From: Anaerolineaceae bacterium
GTDB taxonomy: Bacteria; Chloroflexota; Anaerolineae; Aggregatilineales; Phototrophicaceae
Assembly: GCA_016124855.1 (NCBI GenBank)
Contig: WGMX01000016.1
Coordinates: 104,965-168,964, forward strand
Reading direction: 5' to 3'
Length of the DNA: 64,000 bases
Each line of letters starts with the position of its first letter. The stretch's first letter is position 1. The translations under genes and the position numbers were made by a program. This document shows positions 45,209 to 52,944 of this stretch, piece after piece. The notes beneath the pieces are model-generated. The model was given only the letters and a program-made list of their open reading frames with translations, had not been told where the DNA came from and did no database searches.

Positions 45209-46291
45209 ATGGGCGAGTGGATGATTTACGGCGCGACCGGCTATACCGGAACATTAGTTGCCGAAGAAGCTGTCAGACGTGGACATAAACCGCTTTTGGT
45301 AGGGCGTTCTGCCGTCAAGCTGCGACCCTTAGCCGAACGTTTAGGTTTGGATTATGCCGTAGTTGGCCTAGACGATGCCGATGCTCTGGCCAAGGCCGTT
45401 GGCACAGTCGAACTGGTTTATCATGCTGCTGGCCCATTTGTGCATACCAGCGAACCCATGCTCCGCGCCTGTCTGCAAGAAGGTACACATTATCTGGACA
45501 TCAGCGGCGAAGTGCCGGTTTATCAACACGCTTTTAGCCTCGATGAAGCCGCGCGCGAAAAAGGCATCGCCATTATTCCCGGTGTCGGTTTTGACGTCAT
45601 TCCCAGCGATTGTCTGGTCAAATATGTCGCCAATCAACTGCCAGATGCGACACATTTAGAAGTCGCGGTTGATGCATTAGCGTTGGGCGATGGGGCGGGT
45701 GCCGGTTTAAGTGCCGGAACCGTCAAATCCATGATTGAACTCCTGCCCACCATTGGTACGTTACAGCGACGTAATACCAAGTTGGTGCAAACCCCAACCG
45801 GAGCAGGCTTGAAAAAGGTGCGCTTCCCACGTGGAACAAAAACCGTCATGCCGACTTCATGGGGTGATATTGAGATGAGCTACCACACAACCGGCATTCC
45901 CAATGTCACCGTTTATCTCAGCCTTCCGCCATTCCTGATGTATTCATCTCGTCTATTTAGTCCACTGTTCTTAAACCTTTTGAGGCTTAAGTCCGTTCGG
46001 GAGTTTGCCTCTCGTCAGGTTGATCGGATGCTGTTGGGGCCGAGTGAGCACACCCGCGAACATGGACGTTCCGCCGTTTATGTCATGGTACGCAACGGCA
46101 TAGGTGAAACCCGCGAGGCATGGCTGGAAACCCTCGAAGGCTATCAATTCACCATGATTTCGGGCGTTCGTGTGGTCGAACGCGTCTTGGATGGGGACTA
46201 CAATGGCGCTTTATCGCCGTCTAATGCCTTTGGCGCCGATTTTGTCCTCAGCATCGAAGGCACAACCCGCTACGACCAACTGCCAAATTAA
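45209..46291 (+). CDS. NAD(P)-binding reductase (saccharopine dehydrogenase/trans-enoyl reductase-like)
   Basis: 360 residues with a Rossmann start (WMIYGATGYTGTLVAEEAVRRGHKPLLVGRS), then YLDISGE and PGVGFDVIPSD, as in the saccharopine-dehydrogenase-like family that includes trans-acting enoyl reductases of lipid synthesis. No transmembrane anchor is obvious except hydrophobic parts near 245-260. GGGAG lies 11 bases before the ATG. Confidence 0.83.
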   Translation: MGEWMIYGATGYTGTLVAEEAVRRGHKPLLVGRSAVKLRPLAERLGLDYAVVGLDDADALAKAVGTVELVYHAAGPFVHTSEPMLRACLQEGTHYLDISGEVPVYQHAFSLDEAAREKGIAIIPGVGFDVIPSDCLVKYVANQLPDATHLEVAVDALALGDGAGAGLSAGTVKSMIELLPTIGTLQRRNTKLVQTPTGAGLKKVRFPRGTKTVMPTSWGDIEMSYHTTGIPNVTVYLSLPPFLMYSSRLFSPLFLNLLRLKSVREFASRQVDRMLLGPSEHTREHGRSAVYVMVRNGIGETREAWLETLEGYQFTMISGVRVVERVLDGDYNGALSPSNAFGADFVLSIEGTTRYDQLPN

Positions 46292-46319
46292 ATCTTAAAA
46301 GGTGTGGAATTTGCCGCTA

Positions 46320-46337
46320 AGAACACCTTTGTGTTCT
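46320..46337 (+). terminator. Hairpin after the reductase gene
   Basis: AGAACAC / GTGTTCT 7-bp stem with loop CTTT. The bases beyond it (CTTGCTTGGCGCACTTGGC) resemble a widespread intergenic repeat type. Confidence 0.45.
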
Positions 46338-46450
46338 CGCCTTGCTTGGCGCACTTGGCAATTTTGGTTTAGATCAGGCTGTCGGCATGACACGTCATGA
46401 CCGGTGGCATTTCGTTTGACTTCTCAATCCCCCTGCTTTAGCCTTTGCTC

Positions 46451-46499
46451 GGTACTCGGTACTCGGTACTCGGTACTCGGTACTCGGTACTCGGTACTC
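46451..46499. repeat. Heptamer tandem repeat, 7 copies of GGTACTC
   Basis: Seven perfect head-to-tail copies. The last copy overlaps the first two complementary bases of the stop codon (46498-46500) of the PLP enzyme gene on the minus strand. Confidence 0.95.
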
Positions 46500-47433
46500 A
46501 ATTCAGCACGCGCCGCAGCGTCGCCTCATCCACATTCCCGCCGCTGATGACCACCACCGTCTTGCGATCATCGAGCGGGATCACACCGCTCAACAGCGCT
46601 GCTACCCCCACCGATCCACCGCCTTCTACAATCCAACCGGCATTGACCATCATCCAATGCATCGCGTTAGCGATTTGTTCTTCCGTCACCAACTCACAGC
46701 GGTCAACCACCTGCTTCGAAAGTTCAAACGTGATCGAACCCACCTCGATTTCGCCCGAAAGCGCCTCTGCCAGCGTTTCCCAAATCTGTGGCAGTTGAAT
46801 ACCGTTCAGCCAGTTATAGAGTGCTGGAGCATGAAACGCGTTCACCCCCACCACCTCAATTGCCGGACTATGATTTTTGATTGCCAATCCCACGCCGGAA
46901 ATGAGTCCGCAGCCGCTGGCAGGCACAATTACCCGTTCCACATCCGGCAGTTCATCCACAATTTCCAACCCGATTGTTCCCGCGCCGGCAATCACGTGAG
47001 CGTCGTTGTATGGTGAAACAAAGGTAAGCCCTTCATCGCGTTCTAAGCGTCGGCCTTCCAATTCGGTTTCGTCGTAGTTCGTTCCGAATAAAACAGCTTC
47101 CGCCCCGAACCGCCTCACATTGTTTACTTTGCGCTTAGGCGTGTGCATGGGCATCAAAATTTTGGCGGGTAAATTCAGCAGCCGTGCCGCATAGGCTACC
47201 CCTTGAGCATGATTACCTGATGAAGCCGTCACAATCCCGCGCGCACGCGCCGCCTCATCCAGCAGCAGCATCGCGTTCAGCGCCCCTCGTATCTTGAATG
47301 AGTGTGTGAGGTTGGCGTTCTCCAGTTTCAGCCACACATTTGGCCCAATCTGCGGCATATACTCAAAGGGTGTTGGGTGTAGATATTGCTTCAGTCGCTC
47401 ACGGGCAGCAAAAATATCAGCAGCATTAACCAT
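46498..47433 (-). CDS. Threonine dehydratase/serine racemase-like PLP enzyme
   Basis: 311-residue fold-type II PLP enzyme. The Schiff-base lysine is Lys47 in HSFKIRGA; SSGNHAQG binds the substrate carboxylate; SGGNVDEATL closes the C-terminus. The phosphate-binding loop is unusual: SGCG (173-176) replaces the GGGG of typical threonine dehydratases. There is no C-terminal ACT domain, so it resembles catabolic or racemase-type enzymes. GAGG precedes the ATG. The stop codon touches the heptamer repeat. Confidence 0.87.
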   Translation of the reverse strand: MVNAADIFAARERLKQYLHPTPFEYMPQIGPNVWLKLENANLTHSFKIRGALNAMLLLDEAARARGIVTASSGNHAQGVAYAARLLNLPAKILMPMHTPKRKVNNVRRFGAEAVLFGTNYDETELEGRRLERDEGLTFVSPYNDAHVIAGAGTIGLEIVDELPDVERVIVPASGCGLISGVGLAIKNHSPAIEVVGVNAFHAPALYNWLNGIQLPQIWETLAEALSGEIEVGSITFELSKQVVDRCELVTEEQIANAMHWMMVNAGWIVEGGGSVGVAALLSGVIPLDDRKTVVVISGGNVDEATLRRVLN

Positions 47434-47454
47434 GTCTCAGCCTCTTTGCATGAA

Positions 47455-47484
47455 TCTCTGTGTTCTCTGTGTCTCGGTGGTTAA
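47455..47484. repeat. CTCTGTGTTCTCTGTGTCTCGGTGG-type intergenic repeat
   Basis: Segment between the methyltransferase and PLP genes with the internal doublet CTCTGTGTT/CTCTGTGTC. Sequences of this type occur in intergenic DNA of many unrelated bacteria; that is prior knowledge, not shown here. Confidence 0.5.
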
Positions 47485-47485
47485 A

Positions 47486-48124
47486 TCAGGTTTTTCCCAC
47501 TTGTGCCAACAAATAACCCCGCTGACTTTGATGTTCTTCTGCGTAGGGAGCGCGTTCGCTAATCAACTTGAGCGTAAACCCTGCCGCTTCCAGATAGCCG
47601 CACATTTCCCTCACTTCAAAGAACGCGAAATCCAACGAGACCGGCTGCTCAAAGAACTCGTCAAAATGGCGTACTTCGTCACCAATATGAAACGTCAGCA
47701 GCAGCCAACCATCGGGGTGCAGCACTCGACGAAACTCCCTTAAAACGCCGGTCACATCCGCTCGTGGGATATGAATAATCGAGTAGAAAGCGGTAATACC
47801 CGCGAGTTCATCATCTTTAAATGGCAGCCTGCGCATATCCGCCTGCTCGAAACGCTGTTTGGGATTTAGCCGTCGTGCCTGTTCCACCATATTGGGCGAT
47901 AGATCAACCCCCATCGCATCCGCGCCTTGTTCGTGTATATAACGGGCAATCTGCCCCGGCCCGCAGCCAATATCGCAAACTGTTCCTTGCGCTTTGACCA
48001 TTTCAGCAAACATCGCTAATAAATGACGGTCAAATGGTTTGTAATCTAACTCGTTGATGAAACGAGTGGCGTATTGTTCGGCAACCCGGTCATAACCGAT
48101 TTGGGTATCATCCGTCAAGTTCAC
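47486..48124 (-). CDS. SAM-dependent methyltransferase
   Basis: 212-residue class I methyltransferase: motif I VCDIGCGPGQIARYI, motif II GVDLSPNMV, motif III FEQADMRRLPF and post-motif RRVLHPDGWLLLTFH. The substrate is unknown; the profile is ubiquinone/menaquinone-methylase-like. Its GTG start overlaps the stop of the upstream GNAT gene as GTGA (48121-48124), so the two are translationally coupled. Confidence 0.9.
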   Translation of the reverse strand: MNLTDDTQIGYDRVAEQYATRFINELDYKPFDRHLLAMFAEMVKAQGTVCDIGCGPGQIARYIHEQGADAMGVDLSPNMVEQARRLNPKQRFEQADMRRLPFKDDELAGITAFYSIIHIPRADVTGVLREFRRVLHPDGWLLLTFHIGDEVRHFDEFFEQPVSLDFAFFEVREMCGYLEAAGFTLKLISERAPYAEEHQSQRGYLLAQVGKT

Positions 48125-48951
48125 AACTCCCTCAGTGCGGTTACAAATGCTGTATCGTATATCTCCCGCACCACTACATCCAACACCTGCGGCGAGTCTC
48201 CATCTGTAGTGACCGTTGCCAGTCCCACAAGCTGCCCGTCCACCTGATAACTGTAGACAACACGGTCAATTTGCCGCCACCAGCGTCGTAAAATCGCGCG
48301 GGCAGTTTCTTTATCGCTCAAACTGCGCTCCTGTAAAAGAAGGCCTATCGCTGCATCCAAATCGCTTGGATGATAAAAACGTAGTCCCTCTGCCGGTGCT
48401 TGAGTGCTGCGTTTCCACTCGTTGCGTAACATACGCATCGGCCACTCGTCCCAATAACGGCCTTCGTAATGCAGCATATTTTGTAAGCGTCCCTCATAGT
48501 GGAAGCCTACACGCTCGTAAACTCGTAGGCCACCTTCATTGAAATCATAAACACCCAGATAGACTTTATCCAACCGCAGCACATCGAAGGCATAACCCAA
48601 CAATAACCGCACCGCTTCTGTGCCATAACCTTGCCCGCGCTGCTCGCTGCTCACCATCCAAACACTCAGTTCAGCATGTCGGTTGCGGAGGTCAATCTGT
48701 TGAAGGCTGCACGCGCCCACGAATGGAGCATTTTCACCGGTTGTCTCAATAGCGAAGTAGCGCAAATTGGCACCGGGATTGGCGATAATTTCCTCCCAAA
48801 ACGCTTGTACCTGAACGTCTGTTAGGGGAGGGCTGTCCCCATCTGTGATAAGCTGCAAATCAAGGTCGGTGTAAGCCAACTGAATCGCCTCAAGATCACT
48901 GCTCTGCAAGGGGCGGAGTTTAATGAGTTGTCCGGTTAAGTTAAGTGTCAT
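48121..48951 (-). CDS. GNAT acetyltransferase with a degenerate second domain
   Basis: About 276 residues. The first GNAT domain is complete (RimJ/RimL type: IKLRPLQSSDLEAI, SEQRGQGYGTEAVRLLL, VYERVGFHYEGRL). Residues about 180-276 look like the first half of a second GNAT domain (LRFYHPSDLDAAIGLL...YSYQVDGQLVGLATV), without an acetyl-CoA loop. The ATG at 48951 has no ribosome site; a -10 box TATAAT lies on the minus strand at 48962-48967, so the mRNA may be leaderless or nearly so. Confidence 0.83.
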   Translation of the reverse strand: MTLNLTGQLIKLRPLQSSDLEAIQLAYTDLDLQLITDGDSPPLTDVQVQAFWEEIIANPGANLRYFAIETTGENAPFVGACSLQQIDLRNRHAELSVWMVSSEQRGQGYGTEAVRLLLGYAFDVLRLDKVYLGVYDFNEGGLRVYERVGFHYEGRLQNMLHYEGRYWDEWPMRMLRNEWKRSTQAPAEGLRFYHPSDLDAAIGLLLQERSLSDKETARAILRRWWRQIDRVVYSYQVDGQLVGLATVTTDGDSPQVLDVVVREIYDTAFVTALREL

Positions 48952-48961
48952 AATGGTATGG

Positions 48962-48967
48962 ATTATA
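48962..48967 (-). promoter_or_regulatory. -10 box of the GNAT-methyltransferase operon
   Basis: TATAAT read on the minus strand, 10 bases before the ATG at 48951; no convincing -35 box. Confidence 0.45.
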
Positions 48968-49055
48968 GGAGGTTTCAAATCGCAAATATAAATCTGTGGC
49001 TAATCATCTATCAAAAATAAATTTTCTGCGAGTCTGATCTTGTTAGATTGATAGA

Positions 49056-50399
49056 TCAGTGACGTGCCTTGATGGTAACTTGAATACCCTGTTTGGCACG
49101 CAGCGTAACCAGCGGATCGAGCGCAACCTTCTGTTCGGGAATAAGCTCGATTTGATAACGCTGAACAATCGTCGCCAAAATGAGCGTGGCTTCCATCAAG
49201 GCAAAACTCTGCCCGACACAAATTCGAGGTCCGCCGCCAAACGGGAAATACGCAAAGCGAGGAATATCTTTTTCCCATCCGTCAGTGAAACGTTCAGGGC
49301 GGAATTGCTCTGGATCATTGAAATAACGCGGGTCACGGTGCATCACGTATGGGCTTGTGACAACCACATTCCCCTGTTCCAGCCTATAACCAGCAACCTC
49401 AACAGGTGCAATTGCTTCACGCGTAATCACCCACACAGGGGGATATAGACGGAGCGCTTCACGGATGACCATTGCCGTATAAGGCAATTGTGCCACATCT
49501 TGTAAAGTGGGGTTTCGACCACCTAAAACGGTGGTAACTTCTGTCAATAACTGTGCCCATGCGTCAGGATGCTGCCCCAAAAGATACCACGTCCATGTGA
49601 GCGTATTTGCCGTAGTTTCATGACCCGCGACAAAGAGCGAAATGACCTCATCCCGAACTTGCTGGATACTCATACCGCTGCCATCATCATCGATTGCCAG
49701 AAGCAGCATCGAAAGTAAATCGCCTTTGTCCTCGCCAGTGGCAAGGCGCTGATGAATAATCTTCGCGATAATCTGGTCGAGCGCGGCAAGTGCCTGCTGT
49801 TCGCGGCGATTTTGCGGAGTCGGCAGCCAATCGGGCAGATGAATAAGCGAACGGAAATAACGGATAACACCATCTTGCAAAATGGTCATTGAATGACCAA
49901 CCGTTTCCGCATCTCCGGCAACCTCCGCGTTAAACAGTGTTTGAGCGACGATACCCAGCGTAATGTTCATCATCTCTTGGTCGATGGCATACACTTGTCC
50001 CTCACACCACTGGTTCATGACTCTCAAAGTGTGTTCAACCATAATCTCTGCATAGGCTTCAATTCGTTTATGATGAAAAGCGGGCTGCGCCAGTCGTCGC
50101 TCTCGTCGATGCAGTTCGCCGTCACTAGCAAGCAGGCCTTGCCCCATAAATTTTCCAAACGCCTGCTTCACAGGGCGTGTCTTATAAAATTTATCGGCTT
50201 GTTCCACGAATACAGTATGAATGTCATCAGGATGATTGAGAAAATAAATATGACGCAAACCCGTATGGAAATGAACCGTATCTCCATAAGTTTGCGCCAT
50301 ATCAATTAAGAAGCCTAAACGGTCATGCTGCTGCCGTAGGGTCGAGCGGATAGCCTGAACAAAGTTGGTATCCGGTCCCGGCGGATAGTGGTTGGTCAT
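49056..50399 (-). CDS. Cytochrome P450
   Basis: 447-residue soluble P450. I-helix AGHETTANTLTW (oxygen activation), ExxR in EALRLYPP, PERF motif (FRPERFTDGW), and haem loop FPFGGGPRICVGQ with the Cys ligand near residue 394. The N-terminus lacks a membrane anchor. The PYVMHRDPRYF region and overall pattern fit fatty-acid or terpene hydroxylases of CYP4/CYP102-like clans. Its ATG overlaps the stop of the acyltransferase gene (ATGA, 50396-50399), so both are made together. A ferredoxin reductase suited to a P450 partner (FprA) is encoded at 36221, not adjacent. Confidence 0.93.
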   Translation of the reverse strand: MTNHYPPGPDTNFVQAIRSTLRQQHDRLGFLIDMAQTYGDTVHFHTGLRHIYFLNHPDDIHTVFVEQADKFYKTRPVKQAFGKFMGQGLLASDGELHRRERRLAQPAFHHKRIEAYAEIMVEHTLRVMNQWCEGQVYAIDQEMMNITLGIVAQTLFNAEVAGDAETVGHSMTILQDGVIRYFRSLIHLPDWLPTPQNRREQQALAALDQIIAKIIHQRLATGEDKGDLLSMLLLAIDDDGSGMSIQQVRDEVISLFVAGHETTANTLTWTWYLLGQHPDAWAQLLTEVTTVLGGRNPTLQDVAQLPYTAMVIREALRLYPPVWVITREAIAPVEVAGYRLEQGNVVVTSPYVMHRDPRYFNDPEQFRPERFTDGWEKDIPRFAYFPFGGGPRICVGQSFALMEATLILATIVQRYQIELIPEQKVALDPLVTLRAKQGIQVTIKARH

Positions 50400-51028
50400 G
50401 ATCCCCAACGCTCAATCAATACTTGTGCCGAACCCACCACATCGTACCAGCAAGGATACCGTTCCTCGCCATAATAAATATGCGGAGGAGCCAACTCGGT
50501 CACGATAAAACCTAGACGCCGATAATGACGCAGCATTCCGGCTGAGGCCGTGCCACACACGCGCATATAACCATGTGCTTGTGCTTCTAACCAAGAAAAG
50601 CCAAGCATTCCTGCAAAGTAACGGTTTTCTTTCTGCGCCCAGTCATGGGCGACAGTGTAGCGACCAATATCCACAACCTCTCCCTGTGGTTCAAGTTTGA
50701 GGCCGAAGGCTTCTTCAGTTGGCAATAAGTAGCCCTTTTTAGGAAGGACAATCCTTCCGGTGGCAATGGGTTGATCGTCCTCCCAACCAATAATCTGTAA
50801 AGCCCGTTCGTCATGACTATCACGCTCAAGACCCTCAGGAAAGTCATTCGGTTTGGCACTGCCACGTTCAATCAGTGCCTGATAACGCAGGCGATAAGCT
50901 GCTTCTTTCTCGGTCGTGGTTTGCGCCACCGCAAAACGCACGGGAGCAGCCTTTGCAACCAATCCTTTGGAAAGTGTCTCTAATGCTGATAGTGCTTGAT
51001 CAAGTTTATCTGCTGTGATGTCGCTCAT
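50396..51028 (-). CDS. LuxI/FeeM-like N-acyltransferase
   Basis: 210 residues of the GNAT superfamily with the conserved pattern of autoinducer synthases: Arg47 region AYRLRY, Glu68-x-Asp70-x-x-Asp73, Arg92 in GRIVLP, and Asp120-I-G-Arg123. These match the E-x-D-x-x-D, R-LLP and E-x-S-R blocks of LuxI. The C-terminal GYMRVCGTASAGMLRHYRRLGF resembles FeeM/PEP-CTERM-type N-acyl amino acid synthases. It probably joins an acyl chain from acyl-ACP or acyl-CoA to an amine. No LuxR gene is near. Translationally coupled to the P450 gene and 20 bases downstream of the secreted protein gene. Confidence 0.8.
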   Translation of the reverse strand: MSDITADKLDQALSALETLSKGLVAKAAPVRFAVAQTTTEKEAAYRLRYQALIERGSAKPNDFPEGLERDSHDERALQIIGWEDDQPIATGRIVLPKKGYLLPTEEAFGLKLEPQGEVVDIGRYTVAHDWAQKENRYFAGMLGFSWLEAQAHGYMRVCGTASAGMLRHYRRLGFIVTELAPPHIYYGEERYPCWYDVVGSAQVLIERWGS

Positions 51029-51048
51029 GGTAATCTTGAGTGGATTAA

Positions 51049-51732
51049 CTAACCACCGGCGACGACCGCGTTCCCCGCAATGATGATGACTGATTTTGGT
51101 AAGATTTTATCGCTGCGTTTACCTTCTCCGGTAAAAGAACTCCGCAGCACAAGATTGGCGTGTCCGAATTGGTAATCGGTGTTGTTTAGTGTGAATGGGG
51201 TAGCACTGGATTCAGTAAACTCGCTGATGCCTGTCGCAATACCGGTATCCGGTGACTGGACATTAATAACGGTTTGCCAGCGTTCGTTAGCGGTCGCAAT
51301 CGCTGTGCCAGCCGCAAACGTGTTCGGGTCTTTGAAATCCCCTTTAGGCATGTCGTTGTAGTAAATAGTGGTTGAACCAGCGGCATCAAGCACGAAAAGG
51401 GTTTCAATGACTGAACGCGCCGTCAAATTCGCTGTCGAGGCATAAGTAAAACGCGCCGTGGCTTCGCTGTGGTTGGCTGGATCGGTGAACATCTGATCAT
51501 CAGGAACACCGTTGATTCGCGTGAGGTATCCATAACTGTTAAATGCTAAACCGTTTTGATCGATTTTTCCGATGATTTCGATAGCGTTTTGCCCTGCTGG
51601 GGGAATTCCCACTTCTTGTGGTGTGGCAGCATGAGTGGTCTGTGTATTAAATGCTAGGACCGCGGCAATGATAGCAACAACGATGAATAAAGGAATCCAA
51701 AAACGGGCACTAAATCTATTTTGCGCAGACAT
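51049..51732 (-). CDS. Secreted or anchored unknown protein, first gene of the acyltransferase-P450 operon
   Basis: 227 residues with a long N-terminal hydrophobic segment (FWIPLFIVVAIIAAVLAF) ending near HA-AT, a signal peptide or anchor. The rest is beta-rich; no family recognised. GAGGA lies 6 bases before the ATG at 51732. The spacing of 20 bases to the acyltransferase gene suggests one operon of three. Confidence 0.75.
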   Translation of the reverse strand: MSAQNRFSARFWIPLFIVVAIIAAVLAFNTQTTHAATPQEVGIPPAGQNAIEIIGKIDQNGLAFNSYGYLTRINGVPDDQMFTDPANHSEATARFTYASTANLTARSVIETLFVLDAAGSTTIYYNDMPKGDFKDPNTFAAGTAIATANERWQTVINVQSPDTGIATGISEFTESSATPFTLNNTDYQFGHANLVLRSSFTGEGKRSDKILPKSVIIIAGNAVVAGG

Positions 51733-51945
51733 GGCTATTCCTCGATTCAAACAAATAAATTATGGCGAAAAACACAGGCGCAGGAACGAAAGTTTGATTG
51801 GCATATTGCGAATAAATCCCGTAATTGATGTCGATCAACTATGTGTCAAAGATGCCAGTGAAGTAATTTCTAGTATAGTACGTTTTGGGGACTTCGCAAA
51901 TGACATTAAAGAGGAAAATAAAGACACAAAGCGGTTTGATTTAGG

Positions 51946-51964
51946 GAGACGATATAACCGTCTC
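51946..51964 (-). terminator. Weak hairpin after the secreted protein gene
   Basis: GAGACG / CGTCTC 6-bp stem with a 7-base loop, 23 bases beyond the stop on the minus strand. A short T-stretch is not obvious. Confidence 0.35.
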
Positions 51965-51986
51965 GTTAATAATCGCTTAGCTGCTT

Positions 51987-52493
51987 TTAGCCCGTAGCAC
52001 CCATACCACTCATGTGGTTGCGGAAGTTTGCATCCCAGTTAGATGATTGCATTTGGTTCGAGAAGTACGATTCTAGGCTGTTACGCAGTTGTGTACAAGC
52101 TGGGTCTTCCCCTGTGACGACTGGGGCAATAAGCAGAATTGTTGCAGGAGCCAGTGTCGGATTTGCCGCCGCCCCTGACATGTCAGCAGTGGCTTCCATC
52201 GAAGGAGCCATCATCGTCGATGTATCAAAGAGTGGGCTGTACTGCCCATAGACATAGTTGCTAAGGGTTACATCAGTCGGCGTATAGCCGAAGTACCGCT
52301 GAGCCAAACCAGCCAACAATATAGTGGTCGAATCGCAGTTCGCAGTGCCTTGTGACATTGTTGTATCAGTCGATCCGGTTGAACCGGATGCATCTGGAGT
52401 AGCGGTTGCATCTTGTGCAGCCGCCGGAATAACCAACGCTAAGGCCAATGCTCCCATCAAAAGAGGTAGCGCCAATTTCTTGAGGCCGTACAT
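51987..52493 (-). CDS. Small secreted unknown protein
   Basis: 168 residues. Signal peptide MYGLKKLALPLLMGALALALVIPAAA-QD, then a Thr/Ser/Asp-rich stretch and a mixed helical part with two Cys (NCDSTT, DPACTQL). GGAGGAGA precedes the ATG at 52493 well; a longer frame to 52541 exists but lacks a good site. Not related to a family I know. Confidence 0.72.
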   Translation of the reverse strand: MYGLKKLALPLLMGALALALVIPAAAQDATATPDASGSTGSTDTTMSQGTANCDSTTILLAGLAQRYFGYTPTDVTLSNYVYGQYSPLFDTSTMMAPSMEATADMSGAAANPTLAPATILLIAPVVTGEDPACTQLRNSLESYFSNQMQSSNWDANFRNHMSGMGATG

Positions 52494-52879
52494 ACTAATC
52501 TCCTCCAACTCATTATTTGACTTTCCGACGCTGTTCGTCAACGAACAGAAGTCAGTTTAGGTCTGGAAAATGCAGCCCCGATAAGCCATATGGTCGGAAT
52601 CCGATTAGACTATCTATTAGGATGAAAATAGGTAAATCTGCTAGTGTTATTAAAACGGTCAATGCTTATGAGGCGATAGACAATCCGACTAAGATAAACC
52701 GTTGATTAAAGTATTGAAATAGGTCGGTAAACGAAGATTGCTTGGCAAGTTTGTTTGCAGTCCTAATCATCAATTGGTGGCTATAGCCGTTGGGATAAAG
52801 ATTGTACGGATTATGTCAAGAGAGCTTTTGAGGGTTCACTTCGAACTCAAATTGTATAAGAAACTTGGTATAGTCTGGT
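52494..52879. other. Intergenic region before rpsA
   Basis: A divergent spacer between the secreted protein and rpsA. I saw no gene or repeat in it; short open frames lack ribosome sites. Confidence 0.5.
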
Positions 52880-52908
52880 TTGATTCTTCACGATTCCCCC
52901 GTTATAAT
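52880..52908 (+). promoter_or_regulatory. rpsA promoter
   Basis: TTGATT (52880-52885) and TATAAT (52903-52908) with 17 bases between; transcription should begin near 52914, leaving a 30-base leader. Confidence 0.85.
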
Positions 52909-52944
52909 TATCCGCCGAGTACCCATGTGTGCGGAGACATAACT

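Noticed and set aside
46451..46499. Heptamer array as a CRISPR
   Set aside because: The units are 7 bases with no spacers and no cas gene nearby.
52738..52944. Upstream extension of rpsA
   Set aside because: It contains the promoter TTGATT-N17-TATAAT and has no similarity to S1; the ATG at 52945 has a good ribosome site.
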